Shown: in pieces, positions 34,390 to 47,365 of the stretch
Layout: each line of letters opens with the position of its first letter
How positions within the stretch are numbered: the stretch's first letter is position 1
Assembly (NCBI GenBank): GCA_034401795.1
Contig: CM067365.1
Location: forward strand, 12,405,656 to 12,469,655
Length of the DNA stretch: 64,000 bases
From: Chaetoderma sp. LZ-2023a
Taxonomy: Eukaryota; Mollusca; Caudofoveata; Chaetodermatida; Chaetodermatidae
Reading direction: 5' to 3'
Notes under the pieces: model-generated
What the model saw: the letters and a program-made list of their open reading frames with translations, nothing else
The model's database searches: none
Told to the model about the DNA's origin: nothing
Translations under genes and position numbers: made by a program

Positions 34390-35960
34390 TTGAGTCTGTC
34401 GGTGTATGGGTAGGTGGGTTGGGTGTCATGATGCAGGCGGTGGGGTTGGGCCTGATGGTTATTACACTTACGGACTGTGCCGTTTAGGGGTACTTTATTG
34501 TTAATTATCATGGATATGTGCATGTCATTATCACAACAATTTTGCAAAAAGCGGAAACATATTCAGAACACACATGTGTCTCCTTTTACCACTTTAACAA
34601 CATTTCTGCAACAATTGATTACAGAAGAAATACGTACTATTTTTCATGAAAAGAGTTACCGTGTGCTGGAAGATACAGCTTTGGAGCAACACAAGTGACG
34701 AGATGGCACCTGTGGCAATGTTCTCATAGAGAACCCGACAGTTCAACTTCAGTACTCCAAATACAAATTAACATGTGCTATACTCTATACTTGCGACAAT
34801 TGCGACTTTGCAATATTTCTCATAAATTTGAGAAACCGACCCGAAGACAGAGCGAGGATAGGCATCTACTGGTTGCGAGGCACAAATAAAACAGCGCATA
34901 CCATTTTAACCAATGTTCATTTACTTATTAGAAGTATAGTCACCAACATATTCAAATTACTAATATTATATTAATTACACTATAGATCTGTTCCATTTGT
35001 AATATTTCTCATGAAGCTGTTAGTCGCAACTGTTATTAGCCTGCCACAGCAGTTAAATTAACACACAGCTCTACCCTATAGTGATGCGTATTCAATATGA
35101 AAACGCTGACCTGATTGATAGTTAATATGTCAGCATCTAATTGTCTGTAGCTAGAAACTGTATTAATTTAAAAGCGGTATAATGATAATCAATGCCATTT
35201 TTCTTATCACTGCACTTCAAGATAGACGCATTTCGTGTCAGCACCGCGAATTTAAAGGTATATTCGTACCAGTCAATTGTGCGCCAATGGAAATGTAGCC
35301 ATACTTCTTTCAGAATCCTGAAGACGGGAAATGCAAAGTGGTATGATATTTCCTATTTGCACGATTCTCTTAAAAGCATGGGTGTATTTTCATCGAAAGC
35401 ATCATGAATCCCAACACTACCTAACGTTAATGCTTTTCCGATATTTGCAATGGTAATTCCATGTCAGCGTCTTCTCACTTCACATTTGTAAGTGCATTGG
35501 TGAATTGTGTTGCAACAATACAAGAGACCAACATAAAGTCTCAATTGAAAGGCTCGTCTCAGCAGAACATGTACGATAAACACCCACGTCTGTATTAATA
35601 TTCTGTAAAAGCATGTTTCTATCACTCTATATTATACTGTATTAACACTTATATCAATACTAGTGTTGTGGCTATGGGAAACGAAGTAATGCCAATTCGG
35701 ATCCATGAGTAACTATGGCATGTCATATAGATTCTTCGCACGCATATGGCATCCACACCTATTACACTTCTATATTGGAATGATAGTCGCGTGTGTGATT
35801 GCCACCAGCAGCGCAGTCAGATATGCGTTTCAATATTGTCAATATTATTCATAACATTTAGGAAATCTTAGAAGCCAAGACAAGGAACAGTTTGAATGGT
35901 GGTTCACTACTACAGCTCATAGGGATGCGATGGCATCTCCAGCTCATTATTCAATACCTC
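34390..35960 (+). repeat. 1.5-kb repeated unit, copy 2b
   Basis: Most complete uninterrupted copy: G-rich start, ttaattatcatggatatg, cacaacaattttgcaaaa, ttgattacagaagaaata, agtactccaaatacaaatta, the acgttaatgcttttccg variant, attaatattctgtaaaagc and an end near tcatagggatgcgatggcat (matching 9279-9298). Confidence 0.8.
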
Positions 35961-35999
35961 ATAATTGTATTATTTCCAAAAAGGTGACAGTCTGACAGT

Positions 36000-36850
36000 T
36001 GCCACATAATAACATTCCATGGAATAAACCAACATGACTTTGTCATTTAGGTGTATAAGATGGTGTCTACCACACTCCTTTCAAGATGTTAGCGCCACGG
36101 GTGTCCTTTATTACCACTTTGTTTCACACAAATGCACGGTTCACATATTTTAAGCAGCGAAAGAAGATTTATGACATTTTAACCTTTTCTAACCAAATTA
36201 CTTAATTTACTTGCTCAAGTATTTTAAATGATCAATCATTAGAATAGGTTATGGAGATGTAGAGCTATGTTTATTTCATTCATCAGCACGCCATAATTGC
36301 ATGTTTTCATTATATTAAAGCGAAGCATGTTGTCATTTGTCATAATAATGGCATTTCATGAGCTAGTTGAGCATTGGGCCTATAAATTTGTCGGATCGAG
36401 ATGAATACTCATTTTTCAAGATTTTAACATCACGATATATCTTTAATCGCACATTCTTAGTCACAACAATGCATGGTTGTCTGATGTAAAGGATCTAGCA
36501 TAATTGGTTACCTGTTGACGTTGTGTTGCCTGACTACTGAACTAATCTGCATACTTATATAACACGCACGAACTTATGGAGGCCACCTTAAGGAACGTAT
36601 TACGTGGGCTGTCACTACTCTATGTTATGTAGATGTGAACTTATCATCATTGCAATGTTCAGTACCACATAATTGCATTTGTCGAAATTTGTCATATTAA
36701 TCACATTTCATGGGATAGAGGAAGATGTGGCCCTTTAGATGTGTCAGAGGGTTTGAATATTCACATCCAGAGATTTTATCATTAAGATACTCCTTTATTA
36801 GCAGTTTGCCAGCAACAACGTGCATATTTATGAGATTTTAAGTAGCGAGC
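36000..36850 (+). repeat. Three degenerate tandem units
   Basis: cataataacattccatgg (36005), cataattgcatgttttc (36292) and cataattgcatttgtcg (36667) each start a unit with catttcatg, a gattttaacat/gattttatcat motif and ctccttta or atcttta. The periods of roughly 290-375 bp show heavy indel decay. No such array is seen in copy 1. Confidence 0.55.
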
Positions 36851-36954
36851 ATACTCGGTGCTCTTTTGCCATCTGGTTGCCAAATTGCTTAACTGATTTG
36901 CCGATGTTATATAGACAATGGCGAGTAGTCCATGGAATGTATCGAGTAGCGCAT

Positions 36955-37195
36955 ATGAGGTTGATTAAAGACATATTAGGAAAATCTTCACATTTAAAAT
37001 TCTGAACTCGAAGGTAAGGTGGGGGGGCAGGGCGCAACCGCCACCACCTCGTGCACAACCGCAGCCACCACTATTGCTGCTGCTAACACAACAACTACGA
37101 CAACCACCACCGCTAACAGCAACACCAACATAATCTACAACCACACAGAAGCCACCATTGTCGCAAGTGCTACAATCACAAACACAAATACCACC

Positions 37196-37253
<58 letters not shown>

Positions 37254-37460
37254 CACCAACACAACCACCACTACAACCACCAGTACCAGCATAAGCTCCA
37301 CCACCACCACCAGTCTACCCCACCACCACAACCATCCCAACTACCACCACCACAAGCACAACCACCACAGCCAGCAACATACACACCAACACCACCACCA
37401 TCACCACCACCACCAACACAACAGCACTGTCACCACAACAACAGTTACGGCTTCCACCAT
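36955..37460. repeat. CCA-rich low-complexity tract with internal (CT)n
   Basis: Homologue of 9425-9995. The CCA/CAA triplets are split by an uninterrupted CT run at about 37197-37251. The Thr/Pro-rich frames are by-products. Confidence 0.9.
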
Positions 37461-37469
37461 TCGATCCTC

Positions 37470-38080
37470 AATAGACGTGATTCCATATCAATTTGGAAGA
37501 GACCATGTGTTGTAGAAAATCGCTCTTAATGCACAATGTAAGCATCTGGGAAAGGTTTGGATCAGTGACCTGCCACCAAACGAATAGCTGTCATTGGATC
37601 AGCACAAGGCATGGTTAAAGGTTATACAAGAAGAGGCAGTATAATATCACTTAATGACCGAAATTGTAGATGTCTAGTCACTTCTGGGAATGCGTACTAC
37701 CCGAGCATCATACACATGATTCTGACATTATGGTCTCTGTGCAAAAGCCACATTGCAACATTGAGTGATGAAAACAGACCAATGGAGAGAAATGATTAAT
37801 GAACACATATTTATTTGAATCTCTGAGAATGGAGTCCCCGTTGTATGTGGTACAATGCACACTAGAATGGCACCACTTATGGATATCAGCGGTTTGAGCA
37901 TCGAACTTGACCGTATCAGCCTCTGTCATATGTATCGAGCAGTTATGTGACACACGCTTAACATCTGCGTAGTGAGACACTGTATCACAACAGATTCTTC
38001 ATTGTCGTCTATATCTATATCAGTATGGGAATTGTACAGCCGAATCGCTAATACGGCGGTATCCAATGCGTGCATTACGC
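37470..38080 (+). repeat. Duplicated block (matches 11135-11990)
   Basis: gacgtgattccatatcaatt, gatcagcacaaggcatggtt, tatggtctctgtgc, gagagaaatgattaatgaac, ggatatcagcggtttgagc and ctatatcagtatggg are in copy-1 order. Confidence 0.75.
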
Positions 38081-38599
38081 CCAATATAGTCATGGCATAT
38101 TTAATGCCCTTGAAGCACTAGTATGTGAAAGACAAAACGCCATTTTCGTAATGATCTGCGCAACGTAATTTGTGTCCAGTAACAGACCCATTGCCCTGCA
38201 GCAGATTTATAATCCCGGAACAGGATGTCTCGATTCATTCATTCTTTCATTCTTGCCCATTCAATATGTTGGCAATAAGATATAGTATTCGCATTTTAAT
38301 AGACTACACCATATCATTTAAGCCAATGTTTCTGTTCATTTCGGCATGAAAGCGTAAGATGTATACGAAATTACGAGAAACAGCCCGAATTACAGGCATT
38401 GCGTGTCGAACCTGGCCATGTGTTATAATTATTCATCACTAGCTGCATACGATCAATCATATCCCAAGTAGTGGAATGGAGTAACGTTGATCCTCGTTCC
38501 CCCTTGTTAAACCAGGGGCATAACTTGCTTGAACGGATATACCCGTTCATGGAAGAAGGATGGACAACTGTCGACGGATGGGTAGTTTTGGGCAATTTT
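38081..38599. other. No gene or repeat recognised
   Basis: Unassigned sequence after the end of copy 2. Confidence 0.45.
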
Positions 38600-38770
38600 T
38601 GACAATTTACCACTGGAATGACCGGCTCAATAAACGAGCCAGTCATTGCTATGCTAACTTTTTTAAATAGTCGTCTATCTGCATGGAAATCGGCATACCA
38701 TATAACATAATTTAATATTCTTGACCAAATTTGGTCATTAAATGTTTAAAGCACTAGAACCTATTTTGCA
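38600..38770 (-). repeat. Family E repeat, inverted copy
   Basis: ttaccactggaatgaccggc and ataaacgagccagtcattg (second dyad), then tattcttgaccaaatttggt (first dyad). This is the reverse of the order at 2850 and 28820. Confidence 0.65.
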
Positions 38771-41245
38771 TATCTATTTACTTTCATATAAGATGACCGT
38801 TGGCAGAAATAGTTTACGTAATTCAGAAAATAATCGTTTACTTATAATCACAAAAAACAATGTTGTCTAAAACAGCAACAGCATTAAGAAACACCAGTTG
38901 GACAGTTGGCAATAAGTAATTCCTGAGCCTGAAATATGCTTAGCTGTATGTTTTCTTCCTCTGCCCGATACCGTGCGAGAATACAGAAAGCTTCGCACCA
39001 AGTGGTGCGTAATGTGACAGTCAACTATGTGGCTGTCCTGACAAGCGTCGGCGAATTTCATTTTCTGCTGACACTTTCTAAGTGACAAGTACACTTTGGA
39101 ATCTGTTTCTTGACAGCAAGTGTAATGCCACAGCCAATCAGTTGTATTGATCACCAAACCACACGCAGTACTTGATGTTGTTCCTTTATAATGTGCATGC
39201 TCTTAATCAGCACAGCATTTCTTATAGAAAGACGACTACAATTGTATGTAGACGTGTTGAAAATGTATTAAGAACATCTTTCATACAGACGTTCTTGATA
39301 AAAGCAGACATCCAATAAGCACGCCTTTACAACGGATATCGTGTGCACACACCGACAAGAACGACGACGACGACGACGACGACACAAGCGGCGATTACCT
39401 GGGCGACAAACCTGTGTGGCCGAATACGAGCACAGCAGCACGAGTCGTGGTGACATTACGCATATTAGAAATATTAGTAGCTGCTTCCTGAATCATGTAT
39501 AATTATTTCTAATCGCATCTCAACAACTAAACGCCTGGGGTTTTCGTGCATACGTCGTCGCCATTACATCCGGCGTTAATAACGTATCAATGAAAGCGGA
39601 AAATGTAACAGTAGTAATTGTTTTCGTTACAGACTTCATATAACACATGTCCCTGGCGGTGATAAGATGTTTGTAAAATTGAAACATATCATGCAGACTG
39701 CCCTTGCTTAACGAGTAAATCATCCTGGGAAAATCCAAGTCAATATTTGGTGGGTTGTGTTTAATTTCGCTTAATGAAGGACGCGGAAAAACAATAAAAT
39801 AACGTAAGTATTTCACTCACGAAATGCCCGCCAGACATGGTATACAATGGTTTATGTTTAGTTTTGCAATGGATCTCGTAGGCTAACTAAATGAGCTATG
39901 ATTCTGTCAAATTCCGCTCCTCTACGCCATATGTTGGCACAGTGCTACAGCCGGCCTGTTTTATTATAGGTCAAATCGCAGCAGTAAGATAACAGAAAAA
40001 TCGTGTGGCAATTGTGCGAATTGTCTCCTTACGCCACATTAATATTATATTTGCTTTGTTTACACTCACAGAATGGGCAGTACAGAGATTCGCCTTTGAA
40101 TATTGCGCTCTAGAATATACGCGTAACGTTCCGATTGAAAATCGTCTATCAATTATATACGTAATTCATGGATTTATTTCTATATCTATATGTGTGTAAC
40201 GCTTTCATACATTTCACACTATTCTCAACCTATATAGTGCACTATAAAACGTATCACAGTAAAGGGGCACTAGAGTATTGTGTGTGAAGTCAATACATTT
40301 GATTGACAGAAAGAGAACGTTCCCCGCCATGAGACGAATTCTCAAGTGCCCTTGTCGCTCAGAAAGAGTGCCCCGAAAATGAGGTTCACCGATGCTTGCC
40401 AAAGTTGCACACACTTGACTGACTGCCACCTTAAGCCCACCCCTGTGTGAAGCTTTCTCGTCTCTCTGGGAACTGACAGCAATTGCATATCTGCAGCTAA
40501 TACGCCTCCCTAATGAGCGCTACGCCTCGTTGAATCGTTAAATCAATTAGTGTCAAATACAGAGACAGCGGTAATTTGCAAGAATCCGCGTTGATAAATT
40601 AATATCCTTTAATATACAGATGTTGAATGCAGTTGTTGTCGTATAGAAACACTGTTTAAAATAGGAAAGATAAAGTTATATTTTAAAATACAAAATGTTG
40701 GTCTCTAGGATGTGTGGTATCGTGTATGTTAATGTGCTCGTGTTACGGTGCCGGTAATAGACTAAGAGTGGGCCAATGCAGCCCGGTAGTATGCTATTAT
40801 GGTATAGCCAGTGATCGCTGGTGTGGTGTGGTTATGCATCAACAAGACACAATAATACGCCCTGTTCCATCTTAAATATTCCTGCCCTGGCGGGGATTTG
40901 GTCTCCTGGAATCTAAAATGAAAATGTAGTCGTGGATATGAATAGTCACATTTCTTAAATAATACTGCAAGCACACCGGCACCGTGTTTGGTTTAATGGC
41001 ATTAACTGGCTCGAGCATACTTTAATTGTTGGCGTCCGTGCGTTAAAAGCAGATCGATGTATCACTAGTGTGTACGTATGTGCGATGATGACAGGAATGC
41101 GGGCATTGAAGTGTGTATCCGACAAATCATATAGTGCCGTGTAGAATGCTCAAGTATGCCATGACTGCCGTAGATGAGTACGCCAGGAACGCTTAATAAT
41201 TGGCGACGGGCTAGCGTTGTTATACGAATTGAATGTCTTTAGTAG
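38771..41245. other. 2.5 kb without recognised genes or repeats
   Basis: Holds a pure (ACG)n run at 39361-39383. The 96- and 98-codon minus frames at 38867-39157 and 39520-39816 show no motif. Confidence 0.5.
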
Positions 41246-41249
41246 TTAA

Positions 41250-41472
41250 CAAATATTATGTTGAATATTTTGAAAATAATTTGCCTGGACGCTGTTGCTG
41301 CCACAGGCAGCTACACAACCCAGTCAACGTAGTTTCAAATTTTTCAACAGCTTACCTATATAGATGTCTGGAAATTGATAGTGATAGCATTCACGGATCA
41401 ATCGATCGCAACACAGCGAAGTCTCGGTGGGGCATAGCTAGAGCTGGACGGGGCATAACTAAAACGGGAAAG
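41250..41472 (-). repeat. Family B, core plus mirrored left half
   Basis: gaatattttgaaaataattt, the core cctggacgctgttgctgcca, tttttcaacagcttacctat, tctggaaattgatag, ggatcaatcgatcgcaacac, ggggcatagctagagctgga and cataactaaaacgggaaag. Confidence 0.75.
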
Positions 41473-41814
41473 TTCCATTAAAAGAATGATGAACAAATAA
41501 AGAAGGCAGCCGTCATTGCGAAATACATACACACAATTATACTGCAGAGGACAAAATTTTCTTTGGATACATATATTAAATTGACAAAGTATTATTGTAT
41601 TGCTTAGTGTATCTGCCATGTAGTCACTATACAACTTGGCCACGAGCGGTATTGTAACGTGTTGCGCTTCAATGTACTATCAATGCCCCTTAGCGAGGTT
41701 ATCAGTGCGCATGCCTCCTTCTGCAGGGCAGTCCATGCATATAGATTGGAGACTGAAAGGCAAGAAAGTATGGAACGTCTAGCATAGTTAGTCTATGATT
41801 AACATATCTGTGTA
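41473..41814. other. No gene or repeat recognised
   Basis: Short unassigned spacer between B and D3. Confidence 0.45.
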
Positions 41815-41928
41815 TTGCAGTTCAAATTTATACAGGTGTTATACATGAGGATTCATGTCCTGTCATTGACCAATAATGAGATCCATTTCTCGCTGGGAGG
41901 CATAGTGCATAGTAATACAGAAGTGAAT

Positions 41929-41963
41929 GTGTGTGTGTGTGTGTGTGATAGAGAGAGAGAGAG

Positions 41964-42017
<54 letters not shown>

Positions 42018-42134
42018 CGCGAGAGAGAGAGAGAGAGGGAGAGATAGAGCGAGAGAGAGAGAGAGAGAGAGAGAAGGCGAGAGAGAGATATAGCGAGAGA
42101 AAGTGAGAGGGGGGGGGGGGAGAGAGAGAGAGAG
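41929..42134. repeat. (GT)n/(GA)n compound microsatellite
   Basis: GT run 41929-41947, then about 185 bp of GA with occasional GC and a poly-G stretch near 42110-42120. Confidence 0.96.
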
Positions 42135-42175
42135 TGTGTTAATCTATATACAGAAGCTCTCTAGAATTCCAACCC

Positions 42176-42326
<151 letters not shown>

Positions 42327-43339
42327 CACGTGTGCAAAGGGTTGATACGCATATGAAATATGGAATAAAAGTGGGCAGATGAATCATTGATTGGCAGTTG
42401 ATGCGTGAATGAACTATGGTGCCAATTGCAACTGTCATGGCATCCGTTTTCATAATAGCAAACGCAGACTATGCATACGATATACTTGACATTGCGCTCT
42501 GTCATTTCTCATGTGCACTGGATATTGCGTATGCATGTATATATTCAATCAGTATGGCTGTGTTCTCGTCTCTTTCCAAACATAGCATGCCAGTCTTCCA
42601 AGGATGGCATAGCAAACCTAATCTACATAGAAAAAAGGTCTAATTAAATTCTATGTCTGCCTTATTATAAGAAATCGCGGCCATTTCTTTGCTCGTTGAA
42701 GCATACGAAGAAAGTAATACATTTTGTCAGAACCTGCATCGATCTGTTTCACTTTGACGAGCATAGCGAGTAATCTAGTTAAAACGCGCTTATATATTCT
42801 TGTAATGCAAGTGCCCCATTTACTTACTGACCTAACATAGCATGTTTCAAAATATAAAGCCGCAGCCGCAATGCGTAACCAAATACACTGCATTCAGGGA
42901 ATTCTATATCTGCATTTTTATCAGAAACCTGCAATGATCCTCTTGCGCCTGCCGTATCGATCTACTTAACTGTGGCAAGCATAGCGACTAATCTGGTTAC
43001 AGGCGCTGATAGATCTCAACAGGAAACAGTTAATAACCCAACGAATAGAACTAATATTGCTGTAATCCTTAAGAAGACATATACTTGCTAATCGAGGCGC
43101 ATAATTTGTTTTTATCAAGGCATGCGCGTTTCATTACCAACCACCAGTGCGTGGTTAATGTGGTCAGACTAATTTAAAGATCTGAAGATTTGTATTGACG
43201 TGTTTATCTTAAGTCGTACTTTCTACATGAAGCTAGCAACGGAAATCATCCTCTATAGGCATCCAAGTGTTGGATGTAACGCGCATCACCAATGAAGTTA
43301 AGTGTGTTCAACATAACATGGTCTATGAGAGGTAAGGGG

Positions 43340-45060
43340 CAAGAGAACCTGACTTGTATGGCGACCATTTTGAGTTTCAGAATATATCTACACAGTTCGC
43401 TAAAAGACTACTACGTATTAACCATTGGGCCGATTTCAAGCAAACGTACTACATACATTTGATTGACCACTTCATCCAGAAGTCATATTCAATTTCTGAA
43501 AATGTCCAGGAAATCGGCTATTCGATAACACAACATTAATGGATATGCAGATAACCAATGACTTATCATTAACAATTATCGTATTACCCCACGTATTAGA
43601 CGCACTGTTTTATTGATTATCAAGTGCTTAAAAAGTGTGAGTCCTATATATAAGAACATAGCTTGGACGCCTTTGTTTGCCCATATTTCCTAGTCAAAGC
43701 AGCACTTTCGTGGTAGAAAATCCTTACAAATTAGCACCTAGTCGGTTGGGGAATTATGCTCGCTATGGAGTATTACTGATGCTGAATATGCTGACTATTC
43801 TCGCTGGAAGTATCATTTTGTCATCGTCGCGGCTAGCGAGATGGAGACATAGAACGATATGTGGCCTATTGATGGTATCAAATGCACGTTATATGCTGAT
43901 TCCCATCTGGGTGAAGTTCCAATGCTTTGATAGTACTACTGGTCTCAACATCCGGTGCGGCCAGACAATGTCAGCGCAGCTATGCCCGCTTTTTAAAACA
44001 AAGCTGCCATCTTTCAGGAAATTTGTTGATCGTATCTCTAAAACGAGATAAGTTCACAATTTATTAGATTATTGTTCTCAGGTCTGGGCCGGTTCTTAGT
44101 CTTTCAGAGTGCGATGAGAGTCCCTTCTCACACATCATCGATAGGGAGGTGTTGTTCTAAGGCGGAGTTGATGACGTTTGCGATTTGTGTCGAGATGGTA
44201 TTACCTGCATCCTTAAGGAGGTCGTTATTTATGCCGTTAGGCCCACTTTCACGACCATCCGTTAGAGATGTTAATGGTTTTTTCTAACTTATGCGTCTAA
44301 TATTGTCTTTTGCAGGGGCCTGGACTGGCCTTCATATGTGATTACAGGGGTGTTTTTGTGTCAGTGAACTCATTTCGAACCATTCCTTCATTGTTTCAGT
44401 CTGCTCATGGTCAGAATCGATGAAACGGCTATCGGCGTTATGTACAGCAATGGGTTGTTATGGTGCTGGTTGTTAATGCGTTGTTTGCTCTGACAAGCTT
44501 TCATCAAGCATATGTAAACATGATGTCATTTACTAGCTCATCTGATCTATGTATGGCCGGTTCTTTCAATCAGTCACTGATTTGGTCAATACGCTTAGTA
44601 TGCGTATGTCTTAGTTCAGTTTGATGTTCGTGTAGACCGCCTTGAGAAATACGAAGTCGCGTGTTTTTCTATTGTGTAGGCTGCTTTGTAATAAGTGGAT
44701 CGTTGTTGGCATTCCTTGTCATACTGAGGTATTTAGAATGTAATGCCTCACTCTTTTTAAAACTTTACTTAGGGCGTCGTTTGGTTTAAATGTGAGGTCA
44801 ACCACGGTCAGTTGCTCAAGTATTATTTTTGTATCCGAAGCGTACTGTGTCGTTAGTTAGTTTTGCGAGATCATGGCTGCCCTTGGATATTTGTTTTGAG
44901 GGTGGCTTGTAGATAAGGCATGCTTGATCATTCCGTAATCGGTCAGAATTATGGCTTGCACCACCATGGGGTCGTGCGTCTCAGAGTAACGTTTTGCAAT
45001 CAGCTTGCACAATATGTGGCAAATCTGATTGTCTATATAAGTCCAGATGAAGACAGTTAA
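43340..45060 (-). mobile_element. LINE relic: ORF2 with reverse transcriptase, minus strand
   Basis: Reading the minus strand from 45060 down, fragments in shifting frames match one invertebrate non-LTR ORF2: GGLHEHQTELRHTHTKRIDQ (about 44570-44640), the RT entry segment KSGPNGINNDLLKDAG and TISTQIANVINSALEQHLP (44115-44240), GHSCADIVWPHRMLRPVV (43915-43990), the motif-A segment RAFDTINRPHI with its catalytic Asp (43860-43890), a degraded motif-C region (YRIADFLDI, about 43480) and LLDEVVNQ and LLEIGPMVNT (43400-43460). The order agrees with the RT fold, so identification is firm. Several stops and frameshifts make it a pseudogene. The plus-strand frame at 43677-44051 (124 codons) is its antisense shadow. 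The endonuclease part upstream of 45060 is not clear. The C-terminal part seen at 1-330 is missing here. Confidence 0.85.
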
Positions 45061-46715
45061 TTAACTAATTGCCGTTGCGTTTTCCCATTCCTAGGCGCCA
45101 AGTCAAAGCATGTTTGCTTCAATGGCGTGCTTAGTTTTGTTCTGTATTTAGAGTCAAGGTCGAGGTCTCCTCCATCTCCTTCAATTAGAAACTTCTGGGA
45201 AGCTGACTTCAATAAGGTTGGGGAACTGACACCCTCTATACAGGCAATGGCTTTCCCATGTCTAATTTTCTTCAACACACCTACTGTTGTGTTTGACCTC
45301 GTACACTACCACGTCCACTTGAGCTTGCTACCGTACATGGAATATTCAAGATCTAACTAGCTAATCAAAACTAGAAGCTCTGGAAAGAGACTGTGATTCC
45401 TACACCATTAATATCACATCCATCCAGGAAGCAAACGTATCTACTCAGTCAGAATACCTCTTGTAGCCAGAGCATAAACTAATTACAATCGAATAGAAAG
45501 AAGGCCTAAGTTTCGCAATTGGACAAGATCTGACTGAACATGCCATCATGAGTACATACATCAGTAGATACATTGCAATTATTGTCACCGCCGATAGTCA
45601 TAGCAATGAGAAACGGTATTACCATTAAATGTCGCATTTTGAATGCATATTACAAGACTGCTGGCCAATTGCATACTAATATTCAATACTCGATTTCCTG
45701 GATCGCGAATTGCGCACACCTATCAGCAGTCAAGCAATGTGGGTACTCATCTTATGTGGTGACTACAACTCCAAACTCAAGCAATTATTCCCATGCTATA
45801 ATAGAGGTGTTTCTCATAACGTAGTGGTCCTCTAGAAATACTACTAATTTTATTAATCTGGATGAAAATTTAGTCTCATAAAAAATGGAACCATGCTTAA
45901 GAAACCCTTTACTCCTTTCACACTCAAGCTGGCCAACACATCCTATGCAGTGGTCTTGATAAATATCCTTTAAGACAAGGACTTATATACCTACCAACCT
46001 CCCTCTAACCATGTACATGCTTAACTGTACCCTGTAAAAAGGACCTGAAGTAGTTAATTCTCATGGACATGCGTGCAGTTCATCCATGGCAACTGTTGCA
46101 TTGCGGTTGCCTGCCATGAGCCCTTAAGTCGTAGACGTGTATGCCAACCGGGCATATTTTATGTATAAAGTTATGATGAACTTGATATGCTTACCCCATA
46201 AGAATGGCCTTGAAGTCGCCCGCTCTCATGGACACATTTACAGAAATCCTACGAATTACCACCACCCCTACTTATATGGACAATTAAGCTCCGAATAACC
46301 GCCCTATTCACGCATAGAATGCAAATATATGTTCATATGCGAACACAAAAGCCCGCAACCGTTGGGCAAGTGAGCTCTAAACATGTTCCCATAAAATCCC
46401 GTAAATCGATCATTGTTTATCCATTTGAGTATGGACATGGCAGCCACATAGTCAATTTGGACAATCATACCTATGTTCCCTGTCTTTGCCAATAAATGCC
46501 CTGCAGCTATTATTATCGTAGATCCAATGATGGCGAAATTTTCAGTAGAACGTTCACTAATAGTAGAAGATGCGTACTATAACATAATTCACCTTTCCAG
46601 AGTATCTATCCTTCATCTGACCTCGTATGACGTCAGACTCAGCTCAGCGTCTGTATCGTGATGGTGACGTCACATTTATTGCGTCACAAAGGGTTCCATA
46701 TAGACCGTCATCAAA
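45061..46715. other. No gene or repeat recognised
   Basis: 45060-45360 might be a degraded 5' extension of the LINE but shows no motif. A minus frame open for about 90 codons (46575-46304) has a hydrophobic stretch (FAIIGSTIIIAAGHLLA) but is not recognisable. Confidence 0.45.
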
Positions 46716-46718
46716 TCT

Positions 46719-46888
46719 CACATAGTCCAGCACCAAGTCAAATAAGTTTCAAAATATTCAACATCTTAACGTGTAGTTTTTTGGAAATAGATAGTCATGG
46801 TGTTCAGAGATGGATCGATGCCAACACGAGCGAGGTATTGGTCGGGCTAAGCTAGAGATGGGAGGGGCATAGCTAAAACCGGAAAGGT
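46719..46888 (-). repeat. Family B, mirrored left half
   Basis: Starts at the palindrome centre (ccagcaccaagtcaaataag) and runs out through tttcaaaatattcaacatct, ggaaatagatagtcatggtg, gatggatcgatgccaacacg and ggggcatagctaaaaccgg. Together with the next copy it forms an inverted pair 56 bp apart. Confidence 0.75.
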
Positions 46889-46944
46889 GCATTACACGAT
46901 GCTGAGACAGGCCTTCAAAAAGCCACTGCGCGACAGACGGCAGA

Positions 46945-47365
46945 GGGATCCATTTCTAGCTATGTCCCACCCATCTATAGCTAAGTCCCGCCAACGTATT
47001 GTGCGTGTTGTGATTGATTTATACGGCCTATATCGAGCATTACGTCCAAAACATACCATTACATCGGTATCTATGCAGGTAAACTGGTGAATATATTGGA
47101 ACTAATTTGACTATGTGATGTCGCCGCATATGACAGCAACCGCGCCCAGTCAAATCATTTTCAAAATAATCAACATAATGTTTATTAAGTAGTACGACCA
47201 TAAAAAGCATATACTTCGAATATTTGACAGACTTTTAAATGACCATGACGGAACAAGATACGACATTCTTTGCGCATTCTGATTGAGACGCCAGCCTGCA
47301 TGCGACGCAAATGTGTATGACTTATGACATATAGTTTGGTTAACAGATCGAATATATTCATTTTT
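46945..47365 (+). repeat. Family B, near full-length copy
   Basis: ccatttctagctatgtccca, agctaagtcccgccaa, a degenerate middle, aactaatttgactatgtgat, gacagcaaccgcgcccagtc, attttcaaaataatcaacat, then the tail with aagtagtacgacc, ccatgacggaacaagatacg and cagcctgcatgcgacg. Confidence 0.75.

Larger units (their letters stand above)
29300..38080 (+). repeat. Collinear paralogous block, copy 2
   Basis: Partner of 1240-11990; the piecewise correspondence is given there. Copy 2 has two tandem copies of the 1.5-kb unit (32690-33940 and 34390-35960) where copy 1 has one, and extra tandem sequence at 36000-36850. Confidence 0.75.

Noticed and set aside
43677-44051. A 124-codon plus-strand open frame, among the longest non-simple frames
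   Set aside because: It is the antisense of a LINE reverse transcriptase (AFDTIN and GHSCADIVW motifs lie on the minus strand).
46304-46575. Minus frame open for about 90 codons with a hydrophobic stretch
   Set aside because: No family recognised and no supporting signal; length is within what AT-rich non-coding DNA gives in 64 kb.
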